Assembly: GCA_949358305.1 (NCBI GenBank)
Contig: OX442318.1
Coordinates: 6,930,501-6,994,500 of the forward strand
Direction of reading: 5' to 3'
Length of the DNA stretch: 64,000 nucleotides
DNA from: Strigamia acuminata
Lineage: Eukaryota; Arthropoda; Chilopoda; Geophilomorpha; Linotaeniidae
Part shown: one piece after another, positions 1-10,009 of the stretch
How positions within the stretch are numbered: the stretch's first letter is position 1
Layout of the letters: every line of letters starts with the position of its first letter
Program-made: the position numbers and the translations under genes
Notes under the pieces: generated by a model
The model's database searches: none
Told to the model about the DNA's origin: nothing
Seen by the model: the letters and a program-made list of their open reading frames with translations, nothing else

Positions 1-876
1 CCGAGACCTATTGCCGAGCAGGAACTCCCGTTTGCAGTAGTCAAACCACGTCGTATTACGCCGAGAGAACAAATTCGGCGCAACACGTTACTCGAAATTG
101 AGGAATTGATGAACATCTTATCGTCGGAACAGGAACAATTCAACAAATTTAAAACTGTATGTTTGGACAAGTTATTGGACTACAAAGACGACGACGAAAT
201 GCTCGAATCCGCCGCGTGCATAATGGTCGATAAATCTGTCTCGCTACCGAAAACGGCGTTAGTCGGTTCACGTTTGTGTTTCTACCTGTCGCAAAACGTG
301 TGCGACGACGCAATGCCGACTTTCCAACAGGCTTTGCTGGCCAAATGCGAGCGGGACGTGCAGAAAGGCAAAACCACGCTGCGCTGGAATCCCGCGCGGT
401 TCCGCGGACTCGTTTACTTCATCGGCCTGCTTTTTGGCAGTTTCAGCACGCGTGTCGGCAATACCATCAACCTCGAGAATGCCGTGTGCCGTTTGTTGAG
501 TTTGTTGCTCGATTTACCGGACGATGAGAACTTGAAATGTTTCGGACAGGTTTTAAATCTCACCGGCGGGTTGTTTATGTCGGATGAAAAGTGTTTTGTG
601 GACGTCTTGGGTAAATTGAAGGAGGTTTTGGGGGATGAGAGTAATGAAATTGACGCGTTGAAGAAGGAAATGTTGACGTATTTGCTGGAAAAGCATCAGG
701 GTAAGCGGGCGAGAAAAGAAGAAGCGTCGAGTCGGGAGTTATCGCCGGAAAGGACTGAACGTGAAGCTAGACAATTGTCTGAGCGTTTATTACGTTTGTT
801 TGAAGTTTCAAATTATGATGATGCGAGAATGAACGAATATAGTACGGGTTTGCAACGACTTATGGCAAGAGCGTGA
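1..876 (+). CDS. MIF4G-domain protein, copy 1 (5' end cut by window)
   Basis: The frame is open from base 1 and ends at TGA 874-876, so the true start lies left of the window. The complete copy at 13923 shows that about 20 N-terminal residues are missing. The protein looks like a single MIF4G (middle domain of eIF4G) helical repeat of the MIF4GD/CTIF/PAIP1 type. Family-like patches are a 'RLCFYLSQ' segment, 'LLAKCERD', and a long hydrophobic helix around 'RFRGLVYFIGLLF'. Proteins of this kind bridge mRNA-bound factors to the translation machinery; that role is inferred from the fold only. It is intronless and followed by AATAAA at 1024-1029. It is closely similar to copy 2 through both the coding region and the 3' flank, so the two arose by tandem duplication. 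Confidence 0.75.
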   Translation, partial: PRPIAEQELPFAVVKPRRITPREQIRRNTLLEIEELMNILSSEQEQFNKFKTVCLDKLLDYKDDDEMLESAACIMVDKSVSLPKTALVGSRLCFYLSQNVCDDAMPTFQQALLAKCERDVQKGKTTLRWNPARFRGLVYFIGLLFGSFSTRVGNTINLENAVCRLLSLLLDLPDDENLKCFGQVLNLTGGLFMSDEKCFVDVLGKLKEVLGDESNEIDALKKEMLTYLLEKHQGKRARKEEASSRELSPERTEREARQLSERLLRLFEVSNYDDARMNEYSTGLQRLMARA

Positions 877-1479
877 TTTGTTTGGATTTTAAATGAATGG
901 GGATATTTCGATTGATTTTTTTGATTTAATTTGTCAAAATGTTCGTTTTATTTGTGAATTATTTTTTTTTGCTGATTTTTTTTTTCATATTTTAATGTGT
1001 TTTTGATCTTTTTTTTTCGTTTTAATAAAAAAATGGAAAAGTTTGATTTTAATTCTATTTTTTTTCGCGTCTAAATTAATTTTTTTCATAATTTAAGAAA
1101 ATTTATTAAATTTTTTTTTTTTTGGATATTTTGAATAAATATATGGAAAAATGTCATGTTTTTTCGTCTTTTTTATTTAAATTAAGTTTTTTTTAATATT
1201 TTAATTTAGAAGAATCGAAAATTTGAGGTTTTTCGCATATTTTAAGTTCTCATTAACGCTTTTTATCCAAAAATAAATTTTTATTTAAATTTTTATTTTA
1301 AAAGAATATATCCATGTTTAAAAAAAATTTTTAAAAGAAAAAAATTTATCTTTAAAATTTTTTTTAAAAGAAATAAATTCATATTTAATTTTTTTTTTTT
1401 TAAAAGAAATAAATTTTTAATTTCTAAAACATTTTAACTTTACCACCTATGCAAATTTATACCGTCAAATCATTTATCT
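877..1479. other. T-rich 3' flank of copy 1 and promoter-proximal sequence of copy 2
   Basis: There is no coding potential. A poly(A) signal AATAAA lies at 1024-1029 in a T-rich stretch. The last 40 bp (1440-1479) match 15370-15411, the sequence upstream of MIF4G copy 3. This shows that the block is the left half of a promoter region split by the retrotransposon that starts at 1480. Confidence 0.7.
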
Positions 1480-2438
1480 TGTGGTGATCTCAAAATATTC
1501 ACCAACTTAGAAGATTAAATTAATTATCTTCTAATTAATTTGACTGTGGCACACGCCAAGTCAGATCATGTGACCGAGGGGAGAAATCCTCTCTAGGCAC
1601 ATATCACCCCAGGTTGTCCGGGGTGAAAACGGTTATTAGCCGTTATGGTGCAATATGGTGTAATAACCACTAGTTGCACCCATTTGAGCTAAGTGCGCAG
1701 GTTTTCTGCGCAATATTGAAGCGTGCTGGGCTCGCGTCTTGGCTCAAATCGGGACTCTGAAAAATACAACAACAACCTCAACATCACTGCGATATCTGCT
1801 CCGACAATACGTATTGATAGAGGACCGTTGTAACTCAGTTTCACCTGCTATCTTTGTGCCACCCAAAGCACAAAGCCAGCAATTCTGCTTGAATTAGCCG
1901 TAGCTAATTCCAGCAAACGAGAAGAAGAAGTTTCCCGACGATCGTGAACCATCGCCGTCGCTGCCGCGCGAACGACAGCCACCGCCATCGTACGAGAGCC
2001 GGACGCCTACAGCCGTCAACCACCGCCGCCGAGCCGTCGCACGAGCCGTAGAAGGAGCCCACGAGAACCATCGTCTTCGACCATCGTTCGTGAGTTCAGC
2101 AAACGAAGACAATTCGCCTTCGCCTAACAACTGTGTGTTGTTTAAGCGCCATTTTAGCGCTTTGTAGCTTGCAACAGTCGTTGCAAGCCCTTCCATTGTT
2201 CCCGCTCATTTCATTTCGCGACTTGTCGCCATTGTGATATTTTTAACTAGTCATTGTAATTTAAACGAATAAATACATATTTGTGATTTTTATTAATAAA
2301 ACTGTCTTTTTATTTCTTTTCCTTAAACTTAACCCCTAGATAATTTAAGGCCGCCGATTGTAAGTCTTTTATAGCATTCACCTGCGGTTTCTGCTTAATT
2401 TATTAGAAATTAAGTGGATAAAAACCCGGATCGCAGCA
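1480..2438 (+). repeat. 5' LTR, 959 bp
   Basis: It starts TGTGGTGATC and ends ATCGCAGCA. A 9-bp inverted repeat (TTAGAAGAT / ATCTTCTAA) lies near the start and an 8-bp one (CTTTGTGC / GCACAAAG) in the middle. An AATAAA near 2265 is a candidate poly(A) signal. The 100-codon antisense ORF inside it is present identically in both LTRs and is not regarded as a gene. Confidence 0.95.
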
Positions 2439-2440
2439 CG

Positions 2441-2458
2441 TGGGGGCCCGTCCGGGAT
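2441..2458 (+). other. Primer binding site, proline-tRNA-like
   Basis: TGGGGGCCCGTCCGGGAT begins two bases after the 5' LTR. It differs at one position from the classical tRNA-Pro primer site used by gammaretroviruses, so the primer is probably a tRNA-Pro. The match is read from sequence; the tRNA identity is inferred because no tRNA gene of this species is available here. Confidence 0.75.
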
Positions 2459-2549
2459 AGTCATTGTATAACTTTGTTAGTTAAAATTTACCCGCCATTT
2501 TTATCTTGCTTATCTTTCTTCTCTATCCTTTCTTTATCCTCATTGAAAA

Positions 2550-5500
2550 ATGGCGACTCCTTCAGAGAAGAGACCGAGAGGAAGGCCGGCGAAGAGACGA
2601 GTGGCGATCGATCTACCAGTCGTGGATCAAGAAGTGACTGAGTCACAAGAATTGTTTGAAGCCATGGATCAAACAGCTAACTGTAACTCGGCACAGTTAA
2701 TCGTGAATGAATTCACGCAAGCGTTGGAGCGACAACAGCCATCCCCGCCCAGCGGCCAGTTGGACTTAAACAATCCAACTGGAAGTGGCCGTTCCAAGTC
2801 GCAAAACGATGATTTGAATTTACGAATTCAATCGTCAAGTGCAGAGCACTCGCTGAATTCATCACCGGTTCAAGGTGCAGCACAACAAGATTCTGAGAAC
2901 TCCAATATGGAAGTTTCTCATTCTCCCGTGCGTGTTACCATGATGGACGCACTCCGTGAGCAAGCTAGGCTCGAGGGAGTAATAGTCACTAGCGAAATGA
3001 CTGTGGAACAAATCCACAAAGCTATGGTTCGCAAACAAAGTCAAAAAGACGTTGAAATCGTCAGAACAAGCTTGCAAGCAGAGTTCGAGCGAATGCGTGC
3101 AGAAATGCATCAGCAAAATGCCGAACTAAAACAACAACGTGCGAATGACCATGTTAAGTTGTTACAATTAGAGCAGGAAAAAGCTTCCTGGCTAATTACT
3201 GACGAAGAGCAACAACAAAGGCTCGAGCAACTAAATCAAGCCCAAAAAGATTTAGAAATTGCTAATGAAAATTTGAGATTGGCCAACGCAAATTTGCGAG
3301 AAGCCAACACGAATTTAATGACTGCCGAACTAACCGCCCCAGTTCGAGCGAGGGAAGAAATTCCCTCCACTTCTCGAAATTACGAGAATCATGCTGCAGA
3401 GCAAGCAGCAAGAGCTAAGAGATTAGCACAACGAGAAAACGAAGTATTTCTCGCTCGACAGCAGTCCGTAATTGATGCTGGTCAAGCCGCCAAAAGTCAA
3501 AGTACTGCAGAGCAGTTATTACGTGCCGACTTAGCTGCGCAAGCTCGTGAAAACGAAATTCTTCGCGCAGATCTGTTGACGGTACAAGAGAACTTTGCAG
3601 TAGTCGTACAAAAGGTACAAGACGTTTGCGGCGAAGATAATTTTGCAAAGCCAGCCCCAGTTTTGCAAAAAGGTGCTTCCAAATCACCTGAGTTGATTGA
3701 TTTAACATCAGCTAAACCAAAAGTCAGTCGACAATCAAGTTGGACTGACAGTGATGACTCACGCAGTAGTCGTGGAAGCCGCAATAGTCATCACAGTCGC
3801 AAAAAGCGAAAGCGACAACCAGACCCGACCGAATATCATTCCCCAAACGTTCCGCAAAATTCGGATAGATTCTTTAGCAATAGTGACCAATTAATTGGAT
3901 TGCTGGCGAAAAAGAATAAAGAACGTGAGAGACCACACGATCGTGGACGGTCACACGATAATCCGCGAGAAGGCTCACCAAAACGAGATTGTCACAACGA
4001 CATCCGTGATGGGCCGAGATACCGTGGAAATCCGCCAGGTGGTGACCCACCAGGTGGAGACAGTTCAGATGGACATGGAGGTGGCCACTCACGTGACCAC
4101 AATTCGAATGGCAATCGAAATGGAAGGGGACCACCAAATGGAGACCGTCGTCCGCCAGATGGCGACGATCCTCCGGACCCTGATCCGCCGCCAAATCCGA
4201 ATCATGAATCTGCGTCAGATACAGATTCCTCACGTCCCAGTGTGAGAGGGCGATCTCGTCACAGAACACGTAGTAGAACTCAAAGACCCGATTTTTACAC
4301 GAAAGATGAGATTGACCAGTTGTTGAGGCAAAATGCTCAACAACAGCGAAAAAGCAGAAGGGATAAAATTATTTTGCAAAAAATAAGTGAATTTACTTCT
4401 GATAAATGGACTCATCAAACAACAGATGAAAAGTTCATTAGATGGGATCGAGTTATCCCACATGCCTATAATGGAAATTGGCAAGCAGGGTCAAACCTCT
4501 TGCTGGAAATATTCGAACTAGGCAAAGTTCACAGTTTTAGCTGTGAAGGTGCATTGGCCCATCTAGTACCAAGAATACTAGTTGGCGGTGTCAAGGAGTG
4601 GTTTCGCAGGAAAGACTTCACGAAGTGGGATGACTTCGTTAAACAATTTATGTTTAAATTTGGTGAATCGAGCGAAGACATCAAGACGCTCTGGAGATGT
4701 CTTAAGCAACGAAAAGGCGAAAGCTTACATTCGTACATGCTAAGAGCAGAGAATCTGCTTGGCAGAATGCCACACGCTGTTACTGATGCAACAGCAGATG
4801 ATCAGTTTAGAGCTGGCCTCACAGAATATAGTAAAAATATTCTGATGATGTCGGACGCTCCCGACCCGGGGAAATTCTCCGAGTTAAACGAGTTCATGGA
4901 GGTCAATCAATTGCGCATTGACGAAAAGTACAAAGCTTACCTTACAGAAGCCGAAAGGTCAGCGTACTTAAAGCGAGAGAAAAGACTCGCTGAGCAAAAC
5001 AATGAAACCTTTAATGGTTTGAAATTGTTGCAGCCACCTAGTTACGAAGACTTTCTAGACGAGGTGGAAGGGAAGAGTTCGAAAAAAGAATCTTCAAAAA
5101 AGGACGTCAAAAATCCTCATTCAGTTCCTAAGTTACACGCAAATATAACTGGAGCTGAAACTCCGTCGTCTGAAGCTGAAGAAGCTGAAGAGGAGGAGGA
5201 AACAGGAGACGAGACGATGGCTTTATTGGCCAAAGCAGCGGCGTTGTTAGCAAAAAATAACCCCGTTGCGGGCAAATGGAAGCCAAGGATGAAACCAAAA
5301 AATGTTTCATTTGACGCATCAAAGGTGAATACCGAAAGGAATTCAAAGTCACCTGCGGTGTCGCCTGAGCGCCGGTCTGACGCTCGTTCTCGTTCTGCCT
5401 CACCAGCAGCAACAAAAAAGAAATCGCCTGCCACTGATCCATGCAATTTATGCAAAAAATTAGGGCATTGGCAAAAAGACTGCCCATCCTCTAAAAAGGA

Positions 5501-5573
5501 CAAACCAGTGTCAACAGCTGAGTTTGAAAAAGCAGTCAAGATCATAACTGACATGTTTCGAAAAAACTTGTAG
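2550..5573 (+). CDS. gag: Gag polyprotein of the retrotransposon (1007 aa)
   Basis: The first ATG after the leader is at 2550 and the stop TAG at 5571-5573. The N-terminus has an AT-hook-like RPRGRPAKRR patch. About residues 150-360 are Gln/Glu/Leu-rich and look coiled-coil. About residues 400-620 are Ser/Arg/Gly/Pro-rich and disordered. About residues 640-770 resemble the retrotransposon Gag capsid core (for example 'WFRRKDFTKWDDF'). A single CCHC zinc knuckle, CX2CX4HX4C, uses Cys965, Cys968, His973 and Cys978. At 1007 residues it is much longer than most Ty3/gypsy Gags (roughly 300-500). The last codons carry the slippery site for Pol expression. It packages element RNA into virus-like particles by family analogy. 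Confidence 0.93.
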   Translation: MATPSEKRPRGRPAKRRVAIDLPVVDQEVTESQELFEAMDQTANCNSAQLIVNEFTQALERQQPSPPSGQLDLNNPTGSGRSKSQNDDLNLRIQSSSAEHSLNSSPVQGAAQQDSENSNMEVSHSPVRVTMMDALREQARLEGVIVTSEMTVEQIHKAMVRKQSQKDVEIVRTSLQAEFERMRAEMHQQNAELKQQRANDHVKLLQLEQEKASWLITDEEQQQRLEQLNQAQKDLEIANENLRLANANLREANTNLMTAELTAPVRAREEIPSTSRNYENHAAEQAARAKRLAQRENEVFLARQQSVIDAGQAAKSQSTAEQLLRADLAAQARENEILRADLLTVQENFAVVVQKVQDVCGEDNFAKPAPVLQKGASKSPELIDLTSAKPKVSRQSSWTDSDDSRSSRGSRNSHHSRKKRKRQPDPTEYHSPNVPQNSDRFFSNSDQLIGLLAKKNKERERPHDRGRSHDNPREGSPKRDCHNDIRDGPRYRGNPPGGDPPGGDSSDGHGGGHSRDHNSNGNRNGRGPPNGDRRPPDGDDPPDPDPPPNPNHESASDTDSSRPSVRGRSRHRTRSRTQRPDFYTKDEIDQLLRQNAQQQRKSRRDKIILQKISEFTSDKWTHQTTDEKFIRWDRVIPHAYNGNWQAGSNLLLEIFELGKVHSFSCEGALAHLVPRILVGGVKEWFRRKDFTKWDDFVKQFMFKFGESSEDIKTLWRCLKQRKGESLHSYMLRAENLLGRMPHAVTDATADDQFRAGLTEYSKNILMMSDAPDPGKFSELNEFMEVNQLRIDEKYKAYLTEAERSAYLKREKRLAEQNNETFNGLKLLQPPSYEDFLDEVEGKSSKKESSKKDVKNPHSVPKLHANITGAETPSSEAEEAEEEEETGDETMALLAKAAALLAKNNPVAGKWKPRMKPKNVSFDASKVNTERNSKSPAVSPERRSDARSRSASPAATKKKSPATDPCNLCKKLGHWQKDCPSSKKDKPVSTAEFEKAVKIITDMFRKNL

Positions 5574-5607
5574 ACGCAGATCCATCAGGTCTAGTGGACG
5601 CTGCGTC
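5561..5607 (+). promoter_or_regulatory. -1 ribosomal frameshift signal between gag and pol
   Basis: The slippery heptamer A_AAA_AAC (5561-5567) is in the gag frame, two codons before the gag TAG. After a 5-nt spacer (5568-5572) comes a hairpin. Its lower stem is 7 perfect pairs (5573-5579 with 5601-5607) and its upper stem is 4 pairs (5581-5584 with 5595-5598), closing a 10-nt loop. Pol is in the -1 frame and open from 5552, so a slip at this heptamer fuses Gag to Pol. Heptamer, spacer and stem all fit the classical retroviral arrangement. Confidence 0.9.
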
Positions 5608-8600
5608 ACCTCCGAAATCGGAATCAGAGAATGAAAATCTGAAGATAATGGAAGATGTTGGAGAAGTTATTGATGAATTAATTCGTCAAACAGAACTAAA
5701 AGAAAAAGGATCTCTTGATGTAAAAAAGGAGATTGTCGGCGAAACCCCGACTGAAGAAGACACTTCCAATATTCAAGATAAAGTCGAAGTTAAAGACGAT
5801 AGACCAAGCTCAGTTCCAGAGACACCTGGAATTGAGGAGTGCATTAAGTTATTTGCAGCTACAACTCTTGATACCAATGAGTTATTAGATGAATTGCCTT
5901 TGGAGCCTCCAATTACAGTTCCTCGTAAATTGCGCAAGTTTGAGTGCAAAGTGGCTGGGATACCAAACAGCCATGACCTTCCAACGTTAAAGTTAGAAAC
6001 GTTAAAAGGTGTAATAACTGGAATGTTGGACTCAGGAGCAAATAAAAGCTTCCTAGCCACTTCAGTTATTAATCAATTAGGTCTAGAAAAATATCTACGA
6101 CCTATCGGACCTGGTGTCAGAGTCACGACGGCAAGTGAAGAAGTCACTCCAGATGGAACCATTCATCTTTCATTTCGATGGACACATGGCACGTTACGTC
6201 ATCCGTTCATCGTAATACCAAATAAGTATCCAATGGTACTATTGGGTTGCGATTTTATGAATAAATTAAAAATCCAACCTAATCCACAGACGATGTCTTG
6301 GAATTTCACGCAACCTGTGGATGCAGATTTACCCTACATTCCACAAGCGTTGCTGGATCGTTATTTGGAGAAAATAGAGGAACCCGATTCCTCATTTGTG
6401 ACCTTTGCAAAAGCTTACGCTGCAAGTGTAACTCAAAGCAAAATTGATGAAGAGAATTTCATCCAAAAGTTAGTCAAAGAAGCTAACTTAAATTTGGAGC
6501 AATCCAAATTATTAGAAAAGATGTTATCCAAACATAAAAGGATTATTTCTAAAGATCCAGGTAAAACACACCTGGTTAAGCACAAAATTGAGCTTGACAC
6601 GGAGAAACCCATCCGTGTCCCCTTTAAGAGCATAAACCCTCAAAAAAGGGAAATAATCAGACAACTTTGTCAAGACATGATTGACAAAGGCGTAGTCGTC
6701 AAAGCTGAAGGCGATTACGGAATGAGGCCAGTCCTAGTCATGCGACCAGGAAACGACCCACGCTTGTGCATTGATTTTCGCCCCATCAATACACATACTA
6801 AGTACAACCCACCTCAAATGCCAACAATTGAGGAAATTCTGCGAGAAATCGGAGAATTCGAGTGGGTCAGTACTATAGATCTGACCAAGGGATATTGGCA
6901 GATAGAATTGCGCCCTGAAGACAGAGAAAAAACTGCCTTCTGGAGCCCAATGGGAAGACTAATGTTTTTAGTCATGCCTTTCGGATTAGTAAACGCACCA
7001 ACTACCTTCCAAGAATTAATGGAAAAAGTTTTGGGTGACGTTTACAGAAAATTTGCATGGGCATATTTGGATGACATAATTGTTGTATCCAAATCGTTCG
7101 AAGAACACATTAAACATTTAGATATAGTGTTTAAAAAATTGGCAGAAGCTAATTTACATGCGCACCCTGGCAAGACGCATCTCTGTAGAAAGGAATTAAT
7201 TTTTCTAGGCTACAAAGTAGGAGTAGAAGGACTTGCAGTAGACCCTAAAAAAGTCGCTGCAATTACGCAATTTCCTGCTCCTACCAATCTTAAGGAATTA
7301 CAAAGATTTCTAGGCATGGTGAATTTCTTTCACCGCCTAATCAAGAATTTGGCCACAGTGGCAGAACCACTAAGGCCACTCTTGAAGAAAGATGCGGAGT
7401 TCGATTGGGAACTGCATCATCAAGCAGCATTCGACGCAATAAAAGACCTGCTTACGAATGCTGAAACAATGAAGATGCCTGACTTGTACATGCCATTTAT
7501 TGTTCATACTGACGCCAGTAAACAAGGGTTGGGTGCAGCCCTTACACAAAAGAAAATTGTGGATGGCCAAGAAGTCGAAATGCCATGCGTGTATGCAAGC
7601 AGAAGCTTGCAACCCGCTGAAAAGAATTATACTGTGACAGAATTAGAATGTCTCGCAGTAGTATGGGGATTACGCAAATTTCGCCCATACTTAGAGTACA
7701 CTACATTCACTGTACAAACGGATCACCAAGCACTTAAGTGGTTGATGTCGTTATCTGACCCGTCGGGCAGATTAGCTCGTTGGCAAATGGAGCTAATGGC
7801 GTATTCGTTCGAAATACAATACGTCAAAGGTCCGCTGAATGTAATAGCAGACGCATTGTCACGTGCACCTGTCAGCGCACCTGACGAACCAGAAGACGAT
7901 GGCGATAATGATGATTTATTATCATATTGTCCATCTCCTTGCCGAAGTTGGCAAATGGGAAAATTGAACGAATTACCCAAGTCAATAATAGTTAATGACG
8001 ACGATCAAGCATTAATTAATTTTTGTATTAACATGCATGATCCGTCAGGAACCCCTGACGTCGAATTAAGAGCTATGATGGCTAAAAAATTCGAGCTGCC
8101 AACAACAAATGTTTTAATTAAAGCATTTGCAGCTAAAATTGCGAAGCAATTAGAATGTGATCCTCCAACGAGAGATGACATTATTGCAGCGCAAAAAGCA
8201 GACGAATTTTGCCAACATATTCGCAATTACTTGCTAAACAAGCAATATCCAAGTTACATAGTAACTCGTCTTCAAAGAAGAAACTTTGAAAGACACGCGA
8301 GTACTTATCTCATTGAAGAAGATATGCTACTCCATTATCATCCTACCTCCACCGATGAATTGGGAGAGGATGGTAGGGCACTTAAAGTTGTTGTGCCAAG
8401 AAAATTGATTTATAAAATCATTTGGTTGATGCACGGACATCCACTGTCCGGCCACCCAGGCATTGCGAGGACAATGTACCGAACTCGAAGAGTTTATACC
8501 TGGAAAGGTATGAAACGTGATATTACACGTTTTATTCAACATTGTCAAGGATGTCAGGCATGTAAGCCGAGATCAAAGACCGAAATTGAAGGCGCTCAAA

Positions 8601-9820
8601 TTGGACCATTTGGACCATTTGACTGCCTCAGTGTGGATTTGTCTGGTCCCAAACCAAGAACCAGAAAAAACAATACCCACATTTGCGTCATCGTAGATGT
8701 CGCTACACATTGGCCCGAATTATTTCCAATGTGTAATCCAACGGCAATAAAAGTTGCCAACACAATTTATCACTTATCAATGACTTTCGGATTTCCGAGA
8801 CAAATCATAAGTGATAATGGACCACAATTTCGATCACAGGTCTATAAAGAATTTTGCAAAAAATTCGACATGTCGCGAACACCGACATCGATTTATCATC
8901 CACAAAGCAATCCTGTGGAGAGAACCAATCGAGATATTAAATATTTAGTTTCGATTTATTTAGATATTCATGACCAATGGGATGAGTATCTACGCGAATT
9001 TGCATTCAGTTTGAGAACAACTGTAACAAGAGGCAGAGATTATTCTCCTGCTTTCTTAAATTTTTTCCGAGAATTAAGAATTCCTTGGGATCCAAGAATT
9101 CCGGAAGGAATTTTAGTCATTGATCCAAAAAATCCGCATTTATATGTTCAGAAATTAGAAACAATAATTGCAGAGACGTATCAGCATATGATGTCTCACG
9201 TCTTAGATTTGAGACGCCGTGTCGAAGCTGAAAAATCAGATAAGAAATTCGACAACTTCAGACAAAATGATTTAGTCTGGCGAGAGTCTCATATTCTCTC
9301 AAATGCCGCTAAAGGAATAGCAGCAGGCATTTCACCGAAAAGGAATGGGCCTTATGTAATTATCAAAAGGTTACAAGGAGGCGCCTTTCAACTTCGACGG
9401 CTGAGTGATAATAAAATTTATCCAGCTGTTCACGGCACTGAATTAATGCCGTACTTTCCCGTTTTCAACCAAGAAATTTGGCTGGAAGGGGAGGAAGTGG
9501 GTCAAAAAACAAAGAATATTGTTAATACCTTGGATGATGCTAAATTATCCAAAATTCCTGTCGAAAACACGGAATCGAGTAAAAAATCGAAACTCAAAAA
9601 TAACGAAGTCGATGAAATAAACCAGCGACTTGAAAATGTTTCTCTTGATGAAAATCTAGAAAAGGAAATGTTTTTAGAAAAAGAGAAAATTTCAAACAAT
9701 GAAGTATATAACTCATCTGACATTGGAGACGATGCTGATGACAATCTAAACAAGTTGGATTGTACTTCGCGAAAGTCAAAGTACAACTTGAGATCTCGCG
9801 TTCCGCGAGCCAAGACATAG
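5568..9820 (+). CDS. pol: Pol polyprotein: protease, reverse transcriptase, RNase H, integrase
   Basis: There is no ATG near its start; it is reached by -1 frameshifting from gag and ends at TAG 9818-9820. Residues are numbered from the GTG codon at 5594. The aspartic protease has DSGA with catalytic Asp146 and a later 'VLLGCDF' flap motif. The reverse transcriptase has YLDD at 491-494 and the upstream 'LCIDFRPIN' and 'MPFGLVNAP' blocks. RNase H has 'TDASKQG' with Asp640 and a 'TELE' motif. The integrase has an HHCC-type finger ('GHPLSGHPG...CQGCQACK') and catalytic Asp1015, Asp1074 and Glu1109. Only 34 residues separate the last two, one fewer than DD35E. A GPY/F-like module follows ('NGPYVIIKRL'). 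The charged C-terminal tail lacks a recognisable chromodomain. All catalytic residues are present. Confidence 0.95.
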
Positions 9821-9872
9821 TGTTGTCTTTCACCTTTTGGGTTTACCCAAAAGATCCGAGAAAGCAATCTCG

Positions 9873-9936
9873 TGACGTCATTCGTAGTACCCGCTCGAAT
9901 GACAACGTTAATCATACGTTATAATTAGTGACGTCA
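9873..9936. promoter_or_regulatory. Two palindromic TGACGTCA (CRE/ATF) motifs between pol and ORF3
   Basis: Perfect 8-bp TGACGTCA boxes lie at 9873-9880 and 9929-9936. They are preceded by a 9-bp hairpin (9834-9842 with 9845-9853). The 189-bp gap 9821-10009 holds no ORF. A role as an internal promoter for the third ORF is inference; the boxes themselves are seen directly. Confidence 0.45.
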
Positions 9937-10009
9937 CAAAGCGTCTCTAATCCAAGTTCGTGTTTGCAATCAACGAACTTAGTCACTTTTTCAAAAGTTT
10001 CGAGAGTGT

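Noticed and set aside
1894-2196. 100-codon antisense ORF present in both LTRs
   Set aside because: Exact duplicate because the LTRs are duplicates; no start context, domain or splice evidence.
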